35,158 nt of DNA from an uncultured Porphyromonadaceae bacterium (lineage in GTDB: Bacteria; Bacteroidota; Bacteroidia; Bacteroidales; Muribaculaceae): contig UREH01000003.1 in the NCBI GenBank assembly GCA_900546835.1, positions 1 through 35,158 on the forward strand, given 5' to 3'. Below the pieces are notes generated by a model that searched no databases, was not told where the DNA came from, and saw only the letters and a list, made by a program, of their open reading frames with translations. This document shows positions 1 through 6,954 of the stretch, piece after piece (positions within the stretch are counted from its first letter, which is position 1; each line of letters starts with the position of its first letter). The position numbers and the translations under genes are program-made.

Positions 1-755
1 GCGGCTACAGCAGCCACGGCCGTGGCACAGGCTCCGGTGCCGCAGGCCATCGTCTCGCCGCTGCCGCGTTCCCATACGCGCATATCCACGCTGTGTGCTC
101 CAGTGGGGCGTACGAACTCTATGTTGGCGCGGTCCGGCCACATCGGGTGGCGTTCGAGCTGCGGTCCGTCGCAAAGCACCATCGCGTCGGTAATCTCCTC
201 AGTGAATATCACTCCATGGGGATTTCCCATCGATACAGCGTTGATGGTGAATTGTTTGCCATTGGCTTCCACCTGAATGCCCATGCCGTTGTCGCGGCCG
301 GGGGCGTTTACGGGGATTTCGGCAGGTGTCAGCACGGGTGCGCCCATATCCACTTTTACAGTGGCGATTTTGCCCTCGGCGGCAGGGTAGAGGTCTAAAA
401 ATTTTACGCCCGAAAGAGTTTCGAGCGTAAGATGGGGTTTGGTCGCCAGACCATGGTCGAAGATGTATTTGCCGACGCAGCGGATGCCGTTGCCACACAT
501 TTTCGCTTCCGAGCCGTCGGCGTTGAAAATGCGCATTGTGAAGTCGGCGATTTCTGAGGGGAGTATGAGGATGATTCCGTCGCCGCCCACTCCGGTGTGG
601 CGGTCCGAGAGTATTTCCGACAGTCGCCCGAGGCGACTGTTGTCGGTGAGCACGTCCGTCGGGATTCCCGACCGCTCTTCGCCGCGGGTGCAGTCGAAGT
701 AGATGTAGTCGTTCCCGATGCCATGCATCTTGGTGAATCTTAGCATGTTTGCCAT
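1..755 (-). CDS. dapF: Diaminopimelate epimerase (partial, C-terminus cut by window edge)
   Basis: DapF interconverts LL- and meso-diaminopimelate in the cytoplasm, the last epimerisation step of the lysine/peptidoglycan precursor pathway. I read this frame directly from the minus strand; it has no stop before the window edge. The N-terminus MANMLRFTKMHGIGNDYIYF is typical of the family. The first catalytic cysteine is in MCGNGIRC (Cys87) and the second in the ACGTGACA motif (Cys238). GNPH near residue 177 and the ERGSGET motif near 229 are also present. About 251 codons are visible, so only the last few dozen residues are missing. The start could be Met1 (755) or Met4 (746). A TAAATTTG -7 box lies about 65 bp upstream. 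The identification is firm. Confidence 0.97.
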   Translation of the reverse strand, partial: MANMLRFTKMHGIGNDYIYFDCTRGEERSGIPTDVLTDNSRLGRLSEILSDRHTGVGGDGIILILPSEIADFTMRIFNADGSEAKMCGNGIRCVGKYIFDHGLATKPHLTLETLSGVKFLDLYPAAEGKIATVKVDMGAPVLTPAEIPVNAPGRDNGMGIQVEANGKQFTINAVSMGNPHGVIFTEEITDAMVLCDGPQLERHPMWPDRANIEFVRPTGAHSVDMRVWERGSGETMACGTGACATAVAAVA

Positions 756-820
756 AAGCCGTTCAGTTGGTTTATGTATCGTCCGTCGCCGTGTCCGCGG
801 CCCTTCAGACAATTAAAGCG

Positions 821-850
821 CAAATTTAGCTATTTTTCGTTTATTCCAAT
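821..850 (-). promoter_or_regulatory. Putative dapF promoter (Bacteroidetes type)
   Basis: On the minus strand TAAATTTG (828-821) matches the Bacteroidetes -7 consensus TAnnTTTG. An ATTG lies 18 nt upstream as a -33 element. This would give a 5' leader of about 60 nt before dapF. The -33 match and spacing are not perfect. Confidence 0.5.
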
Positions 851-960
851 CCTTTCCCCTCCAAATTTTTCAAATTTCTCATGATTTATTCAATGGCTAT
901 TTCTTTTTCATTATTTATTTAGTCTGATATCTGCGCTAATGTATTGTATATTAGCATCCT

Positions 961-1406
961 GCGCCAAGCGATTGACCGACCGCGGGCTGTTGCCAGGTCC
1001 CTATCGGTCAATGGCGCAACACATCCGGACCGCCCTCGACCTCCGCTGGTTGCCATCGCTATGCCTCAACGGTAGGTAAAATTTTTGTTCCTGCCCGAGC
1101 TTTAGCGAGGTTTCATCGCCCTATGGCTTCCCGAAGGAGGTTCTGTGAGCGAGCTTCAGCTCGCCGTTTCCGTCCGGATGGCAGGCGCCCTGAGAAAAGC
1201 AGGCGAGGCGGCTGCAAAGCTGCGGCGTCTTGGAGCGGCAGTGTCTGAGCGCAGCGAGTTCTGCCGCTCCAGCCGCAGCGCGGCCCCCTCGCCGTAAAGC
1301 TTTTCTCCGCGCCTCTTGGCTTTTTGGTTCTTTTCGGCCTGCGAAAAGAACAGACGCCCTGCTATGGAAGCATGTTCAGGATCCATGCTTTTCATAGCGG
1401 GACGTC
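961..1406. repeat. Block of nested long inverted repeats (structured intergenic element)
   Basis: This fills most of the 680-bp gene-free interval between dapF and the CPBP gene. Stems read from the sequence: (A) 961-965 plus 971-979 with 1004-1017, enclosing ATTGACCGA/TCGGTCAAT; (B) CATCCGGAC 1022-1030 with 1172-1180, closing a 159-nt domain; (C) GCGAGC 1149-1154 with 1159-1164; (D) a nested stem of five arms from GGCGC 1184-1188 through GAGAAAAGC 1192-1200 and TGGAGCGGCAG 1231-1241, paired with 1261-1313; (E) GTTCTTTTCG 1327-1336 with 1342-1351; (F) 1353-1374 with 1384-1406, one mismatch and one bulge. Within domain B, a GAGCTTtAGC..GTTTC stretch is echoed by GAGCTTcAGC..GTTTC, like a diverged repeat. 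It could be a structured RNA, a multicopy palindromic repeat or a degraded non-autonomous mobile element. The flanks (826-960) are AT-rich, with one small hairpin (935-955). Confidence 0.7.
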
Positions 1407-1436
1407 GTGTATAATATAGATATTGTGGGTAGCTTT

Positions 1437-2333
1437 TTATTTGGGACGGCTGGTGATGTAGAGGAGGCGCAGGAGGCAGGCGGAGAGGATGACTGAGCCG
1501 ATGGCGAGGCCTATGGAACCTATGGTGATTTCGGTGGAGCCGCCATCGTTAAGTACCGCGAGGATGGTGTCGGGGTCATTGGCCGTTCGCCAGGTGGTGA
1601 TTACCACCAGCGAATTGTTGAAAGCGTGGGCTATTACCGGAACCCACAGCGAGTTAGTCCACCATAGAGCATAGCCGAAGAAGGCGCCAAGCAGCATGCG
1701 GGGCACAAAGCCGAACATCTGGAAGTGCACGAAGCTGAACACTGCCGCGGCTGTCCATACGGCGATATGGCCGTTCAGGCGGTTGGCCTGCATGACGCGC
1801 TGAAATGCTCCACGGAAGAAAATCTCCTCGCTGAATCCGGCCATTACGCCCACAATCAGTACCGACACAATCATCGACCATACAGAGGCGCCGGCCATCA
1901 GCGAATCGGTGGTGGCTTTGGCAGTTTCCTCCATCTGTCGCATGGCCTCCTCTATAGCGGCCATCGATTCCGGAAGATGCCATCCTTCGTTCCACTGGAT
2001 TATCATGTTCATCGCCGGGATGGAGCAGAGAAGCGTCGCGATGGCAAGAAGTATCTGCAGAAGCGTGGGTGACTTGTCGACGCCGAGCAGACGGGCCGGA
2101 AGACGGCTGGCCACGAGTGCCACAGCTATGGCAGGCAGGATAAATACGAACACATCTTGAAATACCATGGCGATGCGCATGGCGCTTTCCGGTCGACCGA
2201 TTACCTTGACAAGCAGCGGACTGACGATTGAAAGCAGAATCAGGAAGAAGGCGAACAGCGCGAAGAGCAGCACAAGCGCGAGAGCCCCGGAATTCGGGCG
2301 CAGCAGGGGAGTGGCGGGTTTTATAGTCGTCAT
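1437..2333 (-). CDS. CPBP family intramembrane metalloprotease
   Basis: This is a polytopic inner-membrane protein of the CPBP/Abi (CAAX protease and bacteriocin-processing) family, 298 residues. The family motifs are all visible: EE-FFR (Glu169, Glu170, Arg174), FSFVHF with His203, and HAFNN with His236 and Asn240. These are the expected metal-binding and catalytic positions. Hydrophobic segments lie around residues 16-44, 58-78, 90-112, 150-168 and 190-245. The gene starts 11 bp after the trmN6 stop on the same strand, so the two are probably one transcript. The substrate cannot be deduced. Family members process prenylated proteins or peptides, or act in immunity to bacteriocins, but nothing nearby supports a bacteriocin role. 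Confidence 0.9.
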   Translation of the reverse strand: MTTIKPATPLLRPNSGALALVLLFALFAFFLILLSIVSPLLVKVIGRPESAMRIAMVFQDVFVFILPAIAVALVASRLPARLLGVDKSPTLLQILLAIATLLCSIPAMNMIIQWNEGWHLPESMAAIEEAMRQMEETAKATTDSLMAGASVWSMIVSVLIVGVMAGFSEEIFFRGAFQRVMQANRLNGHIAVWTAAAVFSFVHFQMFGFVPRMLLGAFFGYALWWTNSLWVPVIAHAFNNSLVVITTWRTANDPDTILAVLNDGGSTEITIGSIGLAIGSVILSACLLRLLYITSRPK

Positions 2334-2344
2334 ATTATAATGTA

Positions 2345-3112
2345 TTATGCTTTAGGAAGATAGAACGGTTCTACCAATCGGCTGTACCGGTCGGAGAAAC
2401 TGCCCTCGGGGGTATGGATAAGCAGATTCTCGCGTTGCGTTGCGGTGGCGATGCCGCTGTGGCGGAATTCCATCAGGATGCGCCGCGGCGGCTTACGCGG
2501 CGTGGTGCCGACGATGCATTCGCGTGTCAGTTCAAGTCGGGCGAACCTCGCCTCTGTGCGCGCCTCATCGGCTTTGTCGGCTGGGAGCACCACTGCCAGT
2601 ACCCCCTCCGGGGCGAGCAGACGCGCTGCACCCACCAGGAGGTCGTGCAGGCCGAGCGATTCCTGGTGGCGTGCGATGCGACGGGCATCGTCGGGAGCCT
2701 CGGCGCCTCCCGTGAAAAATGGCGGGTTGGAGATAATCATATCGTAAGTGGCCGCCTCGCAGGAGACCGCGAAAGATCGGAAATCGACCTGGAACGCCTC
2801 CAGACGAGCAGCCCACGGCGACCGGCTGAAATTCGCGGACGCCTCTGTAGCAGCATCGGCGTCGATGTCGATGCCGAGTACCGACAAACCTGTAAACCAT
2901 TGGGCGAAACGCTGGGCAAGCATCAGCGAAAGCACTCCGGTGCCGCAGCCTATATCGAGTGCCCTAAGGTCGGAGCGGGCGCCGAAGCCCGACGCCTCGA
3001 ACGCCCAGGCTCCGAGCAACACTGCATCCGTGCCTATTTTCATGGCACTCAGCTTATTGCTTACCTCAAACTGGCGGAAGCGGAAGGTGGTTTGTCGGTC
3101 GGGATTGCGCAT
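2345..3112 (-). CDS. trmN6: tRNA1(Val) (adenine-37-N6)-methyltransferase
   Basis: This is an SAM-dependent N6-adenine tRNA methyltransferase of the TrmN6/YfiC family, predicted to methylate A37 of tRNA-Val. The N-terminus FRFRQFEV, followed by KIGTDAVLLGAWA, is the family signature. The SAM motif I is DIGCGTG (residues 53-59) and the catalytic NPPF is at 129-132. A longer frame begins at 3142. I chose the ATG at 3112 because a perfect TAnnTTTG box (TAACTTTG, 3137-3130) sits inside the longer version, which would put its start codon upstream of transcription. Family members also begin near here. The gene leads a two-gene operon with the CPBP protease and is divergent from the TetR gene. Confidence 0.88.
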   Translation of the reverse strand: MRNPDRQTTFRFRQFEVSNKLSAMKIGTDAVLLGAWAFEASGFGARSDLRALDIGCGTGVLSLMLAQRFAQWFTGLSVLGIDIDADAATEASANFSRSPWAARLEAFQVDFRSFAVSCEAATYDMIISNPPFFTGGAEAPDDARRIARHQESLGLHDLLVGAARLLAPEGVLAVVLPADKADEARTEARFARLELTRECIVGTTPRKPPRRILMEFRHSGIATATQRENLLIHTPEGSFSDRYSRLVEPFYLPKA

Positions 3113-3129
3113 AGTTGTCTGTATCGGTA

Positions 3130-3137
3130 CAAAGTTA
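3130..3137 (-). promoter_or_regulatory. -7 promoter element for trmN6-CPBP operon
   Basis: TAACTTTG on the minus strand is an exact match to the Bacteroidetes -7 consensus. The predicted transcription start, about 7 nt downstream, lies roughly 11 nt before the ATG at 3112. The -33 region is poor. This element decides the trmN6 start. Confidence 0.65.
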
Positions 3138-3151
3138 ACCAAAATAATCCT

Positions 3152-3183
3152 ATTGCGAATACCAAATCTTTATTGTAACTTCG
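3152..3183 (+). promoter_or_regulatory. Putative promoter of tetR-fabG
   Basis: ATTG (3152-3155), 20 nt, then TAACTTCG (3176-3183) is one base off the Bacteroidetes consensus. It is divergent from, and close to, the trmN6 promoter, so a TetR operator in this interval could affect both directions. Confidence 0.4.
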
Positions 3184-3222
3184 CCAAGCTTTTAGCACTT
3201 TAGCTACAACCCACCCTGCCCT

Positions 3223-3837
3223 ATGGTCAGCAAAACCCGCGACAGACTTATCGAAGTCGCCCGCCAGCTTTTCGCACGAAAGGGGGTGGAGAACACCACC
3301 ATGCTCGATATCGCCGCCGCCTCCGACCGCGGACGGCGAACGCTCTACACCTATTTCCGCAATAAGCGCGAAATCCATCAGGCCGTGATAGAGCGCGAGG
3401 GAGAGCAGGCCGTGGCCCGCGAGAGAGCTGTTCAGCAGAGCGACCTCTCGGCCCGCGAGAAGTTGCGCAGCATACTTTTCGCGCGTTTCGAGACGCTGCG
3501 GTGCGAGGCTGCCCAGCGAAGCGCAGACCCGCGTCCGCTAATGTCGCTGCTCGAAGGGAAACGGGTAGGAAAAATCCGCCGTCTTGCCGCCATCAAGGAG
3601 GTGGAGATACTTCGCGACGTGGTGGCGCAGGGTGTGGCCTCGGGCGAGTTCCGCGCCGATGTGGCCGCGAGGGTGGTGCCGCTCGTGGTGCTGATGATGC
3701 TCGGTGTCGACGCCACGGCCTCTGATCGTCTCCTCGAGGTAGTGGGAATGTCGCGCGACGATACATTCTCCTCGGCCGTCGACTTCATTCTCGATGCCAT
3801 CAGCGTTGGCAACCCTGTCGCCGGTTCGCCGGTATAA
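3223..3837 (+). CDS. TetR/AcrR family transcriptional regulator
   Basis: This 204-residue protein has an N-terminal TetR DNA-binding domain. The pattern RLIEVARQLFARKGVENTTM, then DIAAASDRGRRTLYTYFRNK (about residues 8-50), gives the characteristic helix-turn-helix with the Y-F-K ending. The C-terminal two thirds is the variable, mostly helical ligand-binding and dimerisation domain, with no recognisable ligand signature. It lies 42 bp upstream of fabG on the same strand and is likely cotranscribed with it. This suggests, but does not prove, a link to fatty-acid or membrane-lipid control. It could also repress its own promoter or trmN6, which is divergent. Confidence 0.9.
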   Translation: MVSKTRDRLIEVARQLFARKGVENTTMLDIAAASDRGRRTLYTYFRNKREIHQAVIEREGEQAVARERAVQQSDLSAREKLRSILFARFETLRCEAAQRSADPRPLMSLLEGKRVGKIRRLAAIKEVEILRDVVAQGVASGEFRADVAARVVPLVVLMMLGVDATASDRLLEVVGMSRDDTFSSAVDFILDAISVGNPVAGSPV

Positions 3838-3879
3838 CCAGACAACATTATATATCCGTATATAAACAAGAACTCGACA

Positions 3880-4626
3880 ATGAAACTACTTGAAGGAAAA
3901 ACTGCAATCGTCACCGGCGCCGCCCGCGGCATCGGCAAGGAGATTGCCCTGCGTTTTGCCCGTGAAGGCGCCAACATCGCCTTCACCGATCTCGTAATCG
4001 ACGAAAACGGAAAGAAGACCGAAGAGGAAATTGCCGCTCTCGGCGTGAAGGTGAAAGGCTATGCATCCAATGCCGCCGATTTCGCCCAGACCGAAGAGGT
4101 CGTAAAACAGATTCATCAGGATTTCGGCTCCATCGATATTCTCGTAAACAACGCCGGTATCACCAAAGATGGTCTTATGATGCGTATGACCGAGGCCCAG
4201 TGGGATGCCGTAATCGCCGTAAACCTCAAGAGCGCGTTCAACTTCATCCACGCCGTGCTCCCCGTAATGCTTCGTCAGCGTAGCGGTTCTATCATCAATA
4301 TGGCGTCGGTGGTCGGTGTTCACGGAAATGCAGGTCAGTCGAACTATGCTGCCTCCAAGGCCGGCCTTATCGCTCTGGCAAAGAGCGTAGCCCAGGAGGT
4401 CGGTTCGCGCGGCATCCGCGCCAACGCTATCGCTCCCGGCTTCATCGAGACCGCAATGACAGCTGCCCTCCCCGAGGATGTACGTGCCGAATGGTGCAAG
4501 AAGATACCTCTGCGCCGCGGCGGCAAGGTCGAGGACATCGCCAATGTGGCTACTTTCCTTGCTTCCGACATGTCGGGCTACGTCACCGGTCAGGTTATCC
4601 AGGTCGACGGCGGCATGAACATGTAA
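3880..4626 (+). CDS. fabG: 3-oxoacyl-[acyl-carrier-protein] reductase FabG
   Basis: FabG is the NADPH-dependent beta-ketoacyl-ACP reductase of type II fatty-acid synthesis. At 248 residues it is the normal length. Classical short-chain dehydrogenase features are present: the cofactor loop TGAARGIG (12-19), NNAG (90-93), and the catalytic tetrad Asn115, Ser143, Tyr156 and Lys160 in YAASK. The C-terminal YVTGQVIQVDGGMNM is typical of FabG rather than of a random SDR. It follows tetR, and a 13-bp perfect hairpin (4666-4700) lies downstream. A broader SDR function is possible but less likely. Confidence 0.95.
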   Translation: MKLLEGKTAIVTGAARGIGKEIALRFAREGANIAFTDLVIDENGKKTEEEIAALGVKVKGYASNAADFAQTEEVVKQIHQDFGSIDILVNNAGITKDGLMMRMTEAQWDAVIAVNLKSAFNFIHAVLPVMLRQRSGSIINMASVVGVHGNAGQSNYAASKAGLIALAKSVAQEVGSRGIRANAIAPGFIETAMTAALPEDVRAEWCKKIPLRRGGKVEDIANVATFLASDMSGYVTGQVIQVDGGMNM

Positions 4627-4665
4627 TCGCCTCCGCGCATTATTTCTAATAAGGGTGTAAGCCAT

Positions 4666-4700
4666 CCGGGATTATTGCAGGACTCACGCAATAATCCCGG
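4666..4700 (+). terminator. Perfect 13-bp hairpin between fabG and the DUF4290 gene
   Basis: CCGGGATTATTGC (4666-4678) pairs perfectly with 4688-4700, leaving a 9-nt loop. It is not followed by a U-run, so it is either a weak or Rho-assisted terminator, an RNA-processing or stability element, or a protein-binding palindrome. Confidence 0.45.
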
Positions 4701-4749
4701 CGGCACGCCCGATTTATCAAGCTGTAATACATTCCCTCCTGCTATACAA

Positions 4750-5334
4750 ATGCTTACCTACAATACCCATCTGCCTGATCTCGTTCTGCCGGAATATGGC
4801 AGAAACATCCAGCGGATGGTGGATTTCTGTCTTACAATCGAGAACCGCGACGAGCGTACGGCGTGTGCGCAGTCGATTATACGCTCAATGGGTAATCTCT
4901 TTCCGGAACTTCGTGCGCCAGAAAACGCCCACAAGCTCTGGGACCATCTTATGATTATGTCAGGCTTCCGTCTCGACGTGGATTTCCCCTGCGAGGTAAT
5001 TTCCGAAGCTGATCTTGCCACTTCGCCCGAACCGGTGGGCTACAATCAGCATCGTTTTGCCATGCGTCATTACGGCAAAATAACTCAGGATATGGTGCGT
5101 AAGGCAGCTGAGATGGAAGCGGGGCCGGAGCGCGACGCTCTGGTGTTCCTTCTTGCCAACCATATGAAGAAGCAGATGCTGGCCGTGAATCCCGACGGCG
5201 TGGAGGATGCCAAAGTGTTCACCGACCTCTACAGTATTTCCGAGGGGAGAATACGACTGGACGCCAGTAGCGTCCGCCTTCATGAATTCAAGGCGCAGCC
5301 TGTGGCGACCGTAAAGAAAAAGAAGAAGAAATAA
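4750..5334 (+). CDS. DUF4290 domain-containing protein
   Basis: This 194-residue cytoplasmic protein belongs to a family of unknown function restricted to Bacteroidetes. The start MLTYNTHLPDLVLPEYGRN matches the family N-terminus closely. I therefore take the ATG at 4750, not the TTG at 4675, which would add 25 low-complexity residues spanning the downstream arm of the upstream hairpin. The protein has conserved-looking CLTIENRDERTACA and LWDHLMIMSGF segments and ends in a run of six lysines. rimM follows after 37 bp on the same strand, so cotranscription is likely; an association with translation is only inferred. Confidence 0.88.
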   Translation: MLTYNTHLPDLVLPEYGRNIQRMVDFCLTIENRDERTACAQSIIRSMGNLFPELRAPENAHKLWDHLMIMSGFRLDVDFPCEVISEADLATSPEPVGYNQHRFAMRHYGKITQDMVRKAAEMEAGPERDALVFLLANHMKKQMLAVNPDGVEDAKVFTDLYSISEGRIRLDASSVRLHEFKAQPVATVKKKKKK

Positions 5335-5371
5335 CCGGACCGGCGTATTAATTTAAACGGATATTCAGCCA

Positions 5372-5902
5372 ATGCAGCCGATTATCTCTCCAGAAATCCT
5401 CACCACGGTGGGAAAACTCATGAAGCCCCACGGTATCAACGGCGAAATCACGGTGCTTCTTACGGCAGATGTCGATCTGGCCGCGCTGAGGTGTGTTATC
5501 CTTGAGATGGATGGTATCTATGTGCCGTTTTTTCTGAATTCGGTGCGCCCGAAAAGTTCGGAGACCGACCTGATTTCCATCGACGGAATTGCCGACGAGC
5601 GTCAGGCTGCGGCTCTTTGCCAGTCGACACTTTATGCGCTGCGTGAAGAGGCTATATCGGATGAATGTTCCGAGGATGGTTTTTATGCGTCGGATTTCGT
5701 GGGTTTCACTGTTAATTCTTCTGAAAAACCCATCGGAAAAATCATAGATCTCGATGATACTACCGACAATTATTTGTTTATAATAGAAACGCCCGACGGC
5801 CGCAACGTGATGGTGCCTGTGGCCGACGAGTATGTTGTGGACATCGATACTGAAAACCGCATTATTACTCTCGACCTGCCCGACGGATTGCTCGATATCT
5901 GA
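5372..5902 (+). CDS. rimM: Ribosome maturation factor RimM
   Basis: RimM assists assembly of the 30S head by binding ribosomal protein S19. At 176 residues it has the normal length. The N-terminal RimM beta-barrel begins with the VGKLMKPHGINGEITV signature. A PRC-barrel follows from about residue 95 (FYASDFVGFTV, later VMVPVADEYVVDIDTENRIITLDLPDGLLDI), and that ending is diagnostic. The usual partners trmD, rpsP and rplS are absent; here the gene sits after the DUF4290 gene. Confidence 0.95.
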   Translation: MQPIISPEILTTVGKLMKPHGINGEITVLLTADVDLAALRCVILEMDGIYVPFFLNSVRPKSSETDLISIDGIADERQAAALCQSTLYALREEAISDECSEDGFYASDFVGFTVNSSEKPIGKIIDLDDTTDNYLFIIETPDGRNVMVPVADEYVVDIDTENRIITLDLPDGLLDI

Positions 5903-5966
5903 GCCTGCAATGGGTGTAGCGCCCCCTCATGGCATGAGTTTTTTGTAAAACGTAATTTTTACCGTT

Positions 5967-6266
5967 ATGGAATTTGACGAACAGAAGGCTATAGAATTCA
6001 TCAATGCCCGACTGGTGGAAAACGGCCGCACGGCCTATCCCGATGATGAAGTGTTCAATGTTATCGACATGATATGGGATTTCTATGATGAAAACGGTCT
6101 GCTCGAGCTTGAGTCGGATCCGGACGATGAGCCCGACGACATTGAGCAGGAGGTGGTCGACTACGTTGTGCGTATGCTCGGCAAGGACAAGGGCGCGAGT
6201 GTCGCTCCGGAGGATGTGCCCCTCATGGTACGCGCCGAAATGGATTATGAGGACTCCATTATCTGA
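5967..6266 (+). CDS. Small acidic conserved hypothetical protein
   Basis: I do not recognise a named family. The 99-residue product is strongly acidic, with a dense Asp/Glu stretch at about 48-62 (ELESDPDDEPDDIEQEVVDY). It has no signal peptide or membrane segment and looks helical. The start is clear: ATG preceded by an AT-rich leader. It ends 10 bp before the OmpA-domain gene and reads as the first gene of a three-gene set with that gene and the CapA-like gene. A role as a cytoplasmic adaptor or regulator is speculation. Confidence 0.8.
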   Translation: MEFDEQKAIEFINARLVENGRTAYPDDEVFNVIDMIWDFYDENGLLELESDPDDEPDDIEQEVVDYVVRMLGKDKGASVAPEDVPLMVRAEMDYEDSII

Positions 6267-6276
6267 ACAAGGGAAC

Positions 6277-6951
6277 ATGAACATATTCAATATATCGGCA
6301 GCTTGGCGTCTGACGGTCCGTCCGATTGCCGTGGCTCTGGCGCTCACGGCTTGTATGATGCCCCCGTTCAATGCCGGCGCCCAGAAGGCTTCCGGCGCGA
6401 ATCAGGAGATGGTCGATATTTCCGAACTTACGCTCGACGAGACGCTTATGGTGCCGGAAGTGCCTGAAAAACAGAAAAACTATATCCGCACCGTCATGAA
6501 GCGTGAGGCCCAGAGTCTGCAGAAAATGGGCTATAAGGTCGAGACCATGCGCAGGGGAGAGGTTGTTATAGCTACCATCCCGGCCGACAAGCTTTTCGCA
6601 CCAAACGACACGCTGCTCACGGCTTCGGCCGATGCCGCTCTGAAGCCGTTTCTATCCTATTTCCGTACCCACGGCAAGTTCAAAGTGATTCTGGCCATGC
6701 ATTCCGACAATACAGGGTCCGACAGATACCTTTACGACCTTACGGAGAAGCGCATTGTTTCGCTCTACAACTATTTCGATACGAAAGCGGCCCAGACAGA
6801 TATGCTGCAGGGTTACCCGATGGCCGACAGTGAGCCGATGGCCGGAATGAACAATAATTCAATGAAAGGCCGTCAGGCCAACCGGCGTCTGGAACTCTTC
6901 ATAGTTCCGGGTCCGATGCTGATTGTGGAAGCGAAGTCGAAGAAACTCTGA
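6277..6951 (+). CDS. Exported OmpA-domain protein
   Basis: This is a 224-residue exported protein. The N-terminus (MNIFNISAAWRLTVRPIAVA, then LALTACMMPPFNAGAQKA) is a signal peptide; a Cys is present but the lipobox is poor, so type I cleavage after AGA-Q is likelier. From about residue 90 it has an OmpA C-terminal peptidoglycan-binding-like fold: FAPNDTLLTASADAALKPFL, then a VILAMHSDNTGSDRYLYDLTEKR segment and the closing RQANRRLELFIVPG. No beta-barrel is present, so it is probably a periplasmic cell-wall binder. Longer frames start upstream within the preceding gene; ATG 6277 gives the signal peptide and is preferred. It is 3 bp from the CapA-like gene. Confidence 0.85.
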   Translation: MNIFNISAAWRLTVRPIAVALALTACMMPPFNAGAQKASGANQEMVDISELTLDETLMVPEVPEKQKNYIRTVMKREAQSLQKMGYKVETMRRGEVVIATIPADKLFAPNDTLLTASADAALKPFLSYFRTHGKFKVILAMHSDNTGSDRYLYDLTEKRIVSLYNYFDTKAAQTDMLQGYPMADSEPMAGMNNNSMKGRQANRRLELFIVPGPMLIVEAKSKKL

Positions 6952-6954
6952 CAA

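Noticed and set aside
1156..1395. 79-residue minus-strand open frame in the hairpin block
   Set aside because: Its sequence follows the inverted repeats (Arg/Ala-rich, no motif, no promoter), so it is a by-product of structured GC-rich DNA.
2414..3178. 254-residue plus-strand frame opposite trmN6
   Set aside because: It is antisense to a gene with NPPF and SAM motifs, and has no family resemblance or promoter.
4675..5334. Longer DUF4290 protein starting at a TTG codon
   Set aside because: The added 25 residues are coded by the hairpin arm and low-complexity sequence, while the ATG at 4750 begins exactly at the family N-terminus.
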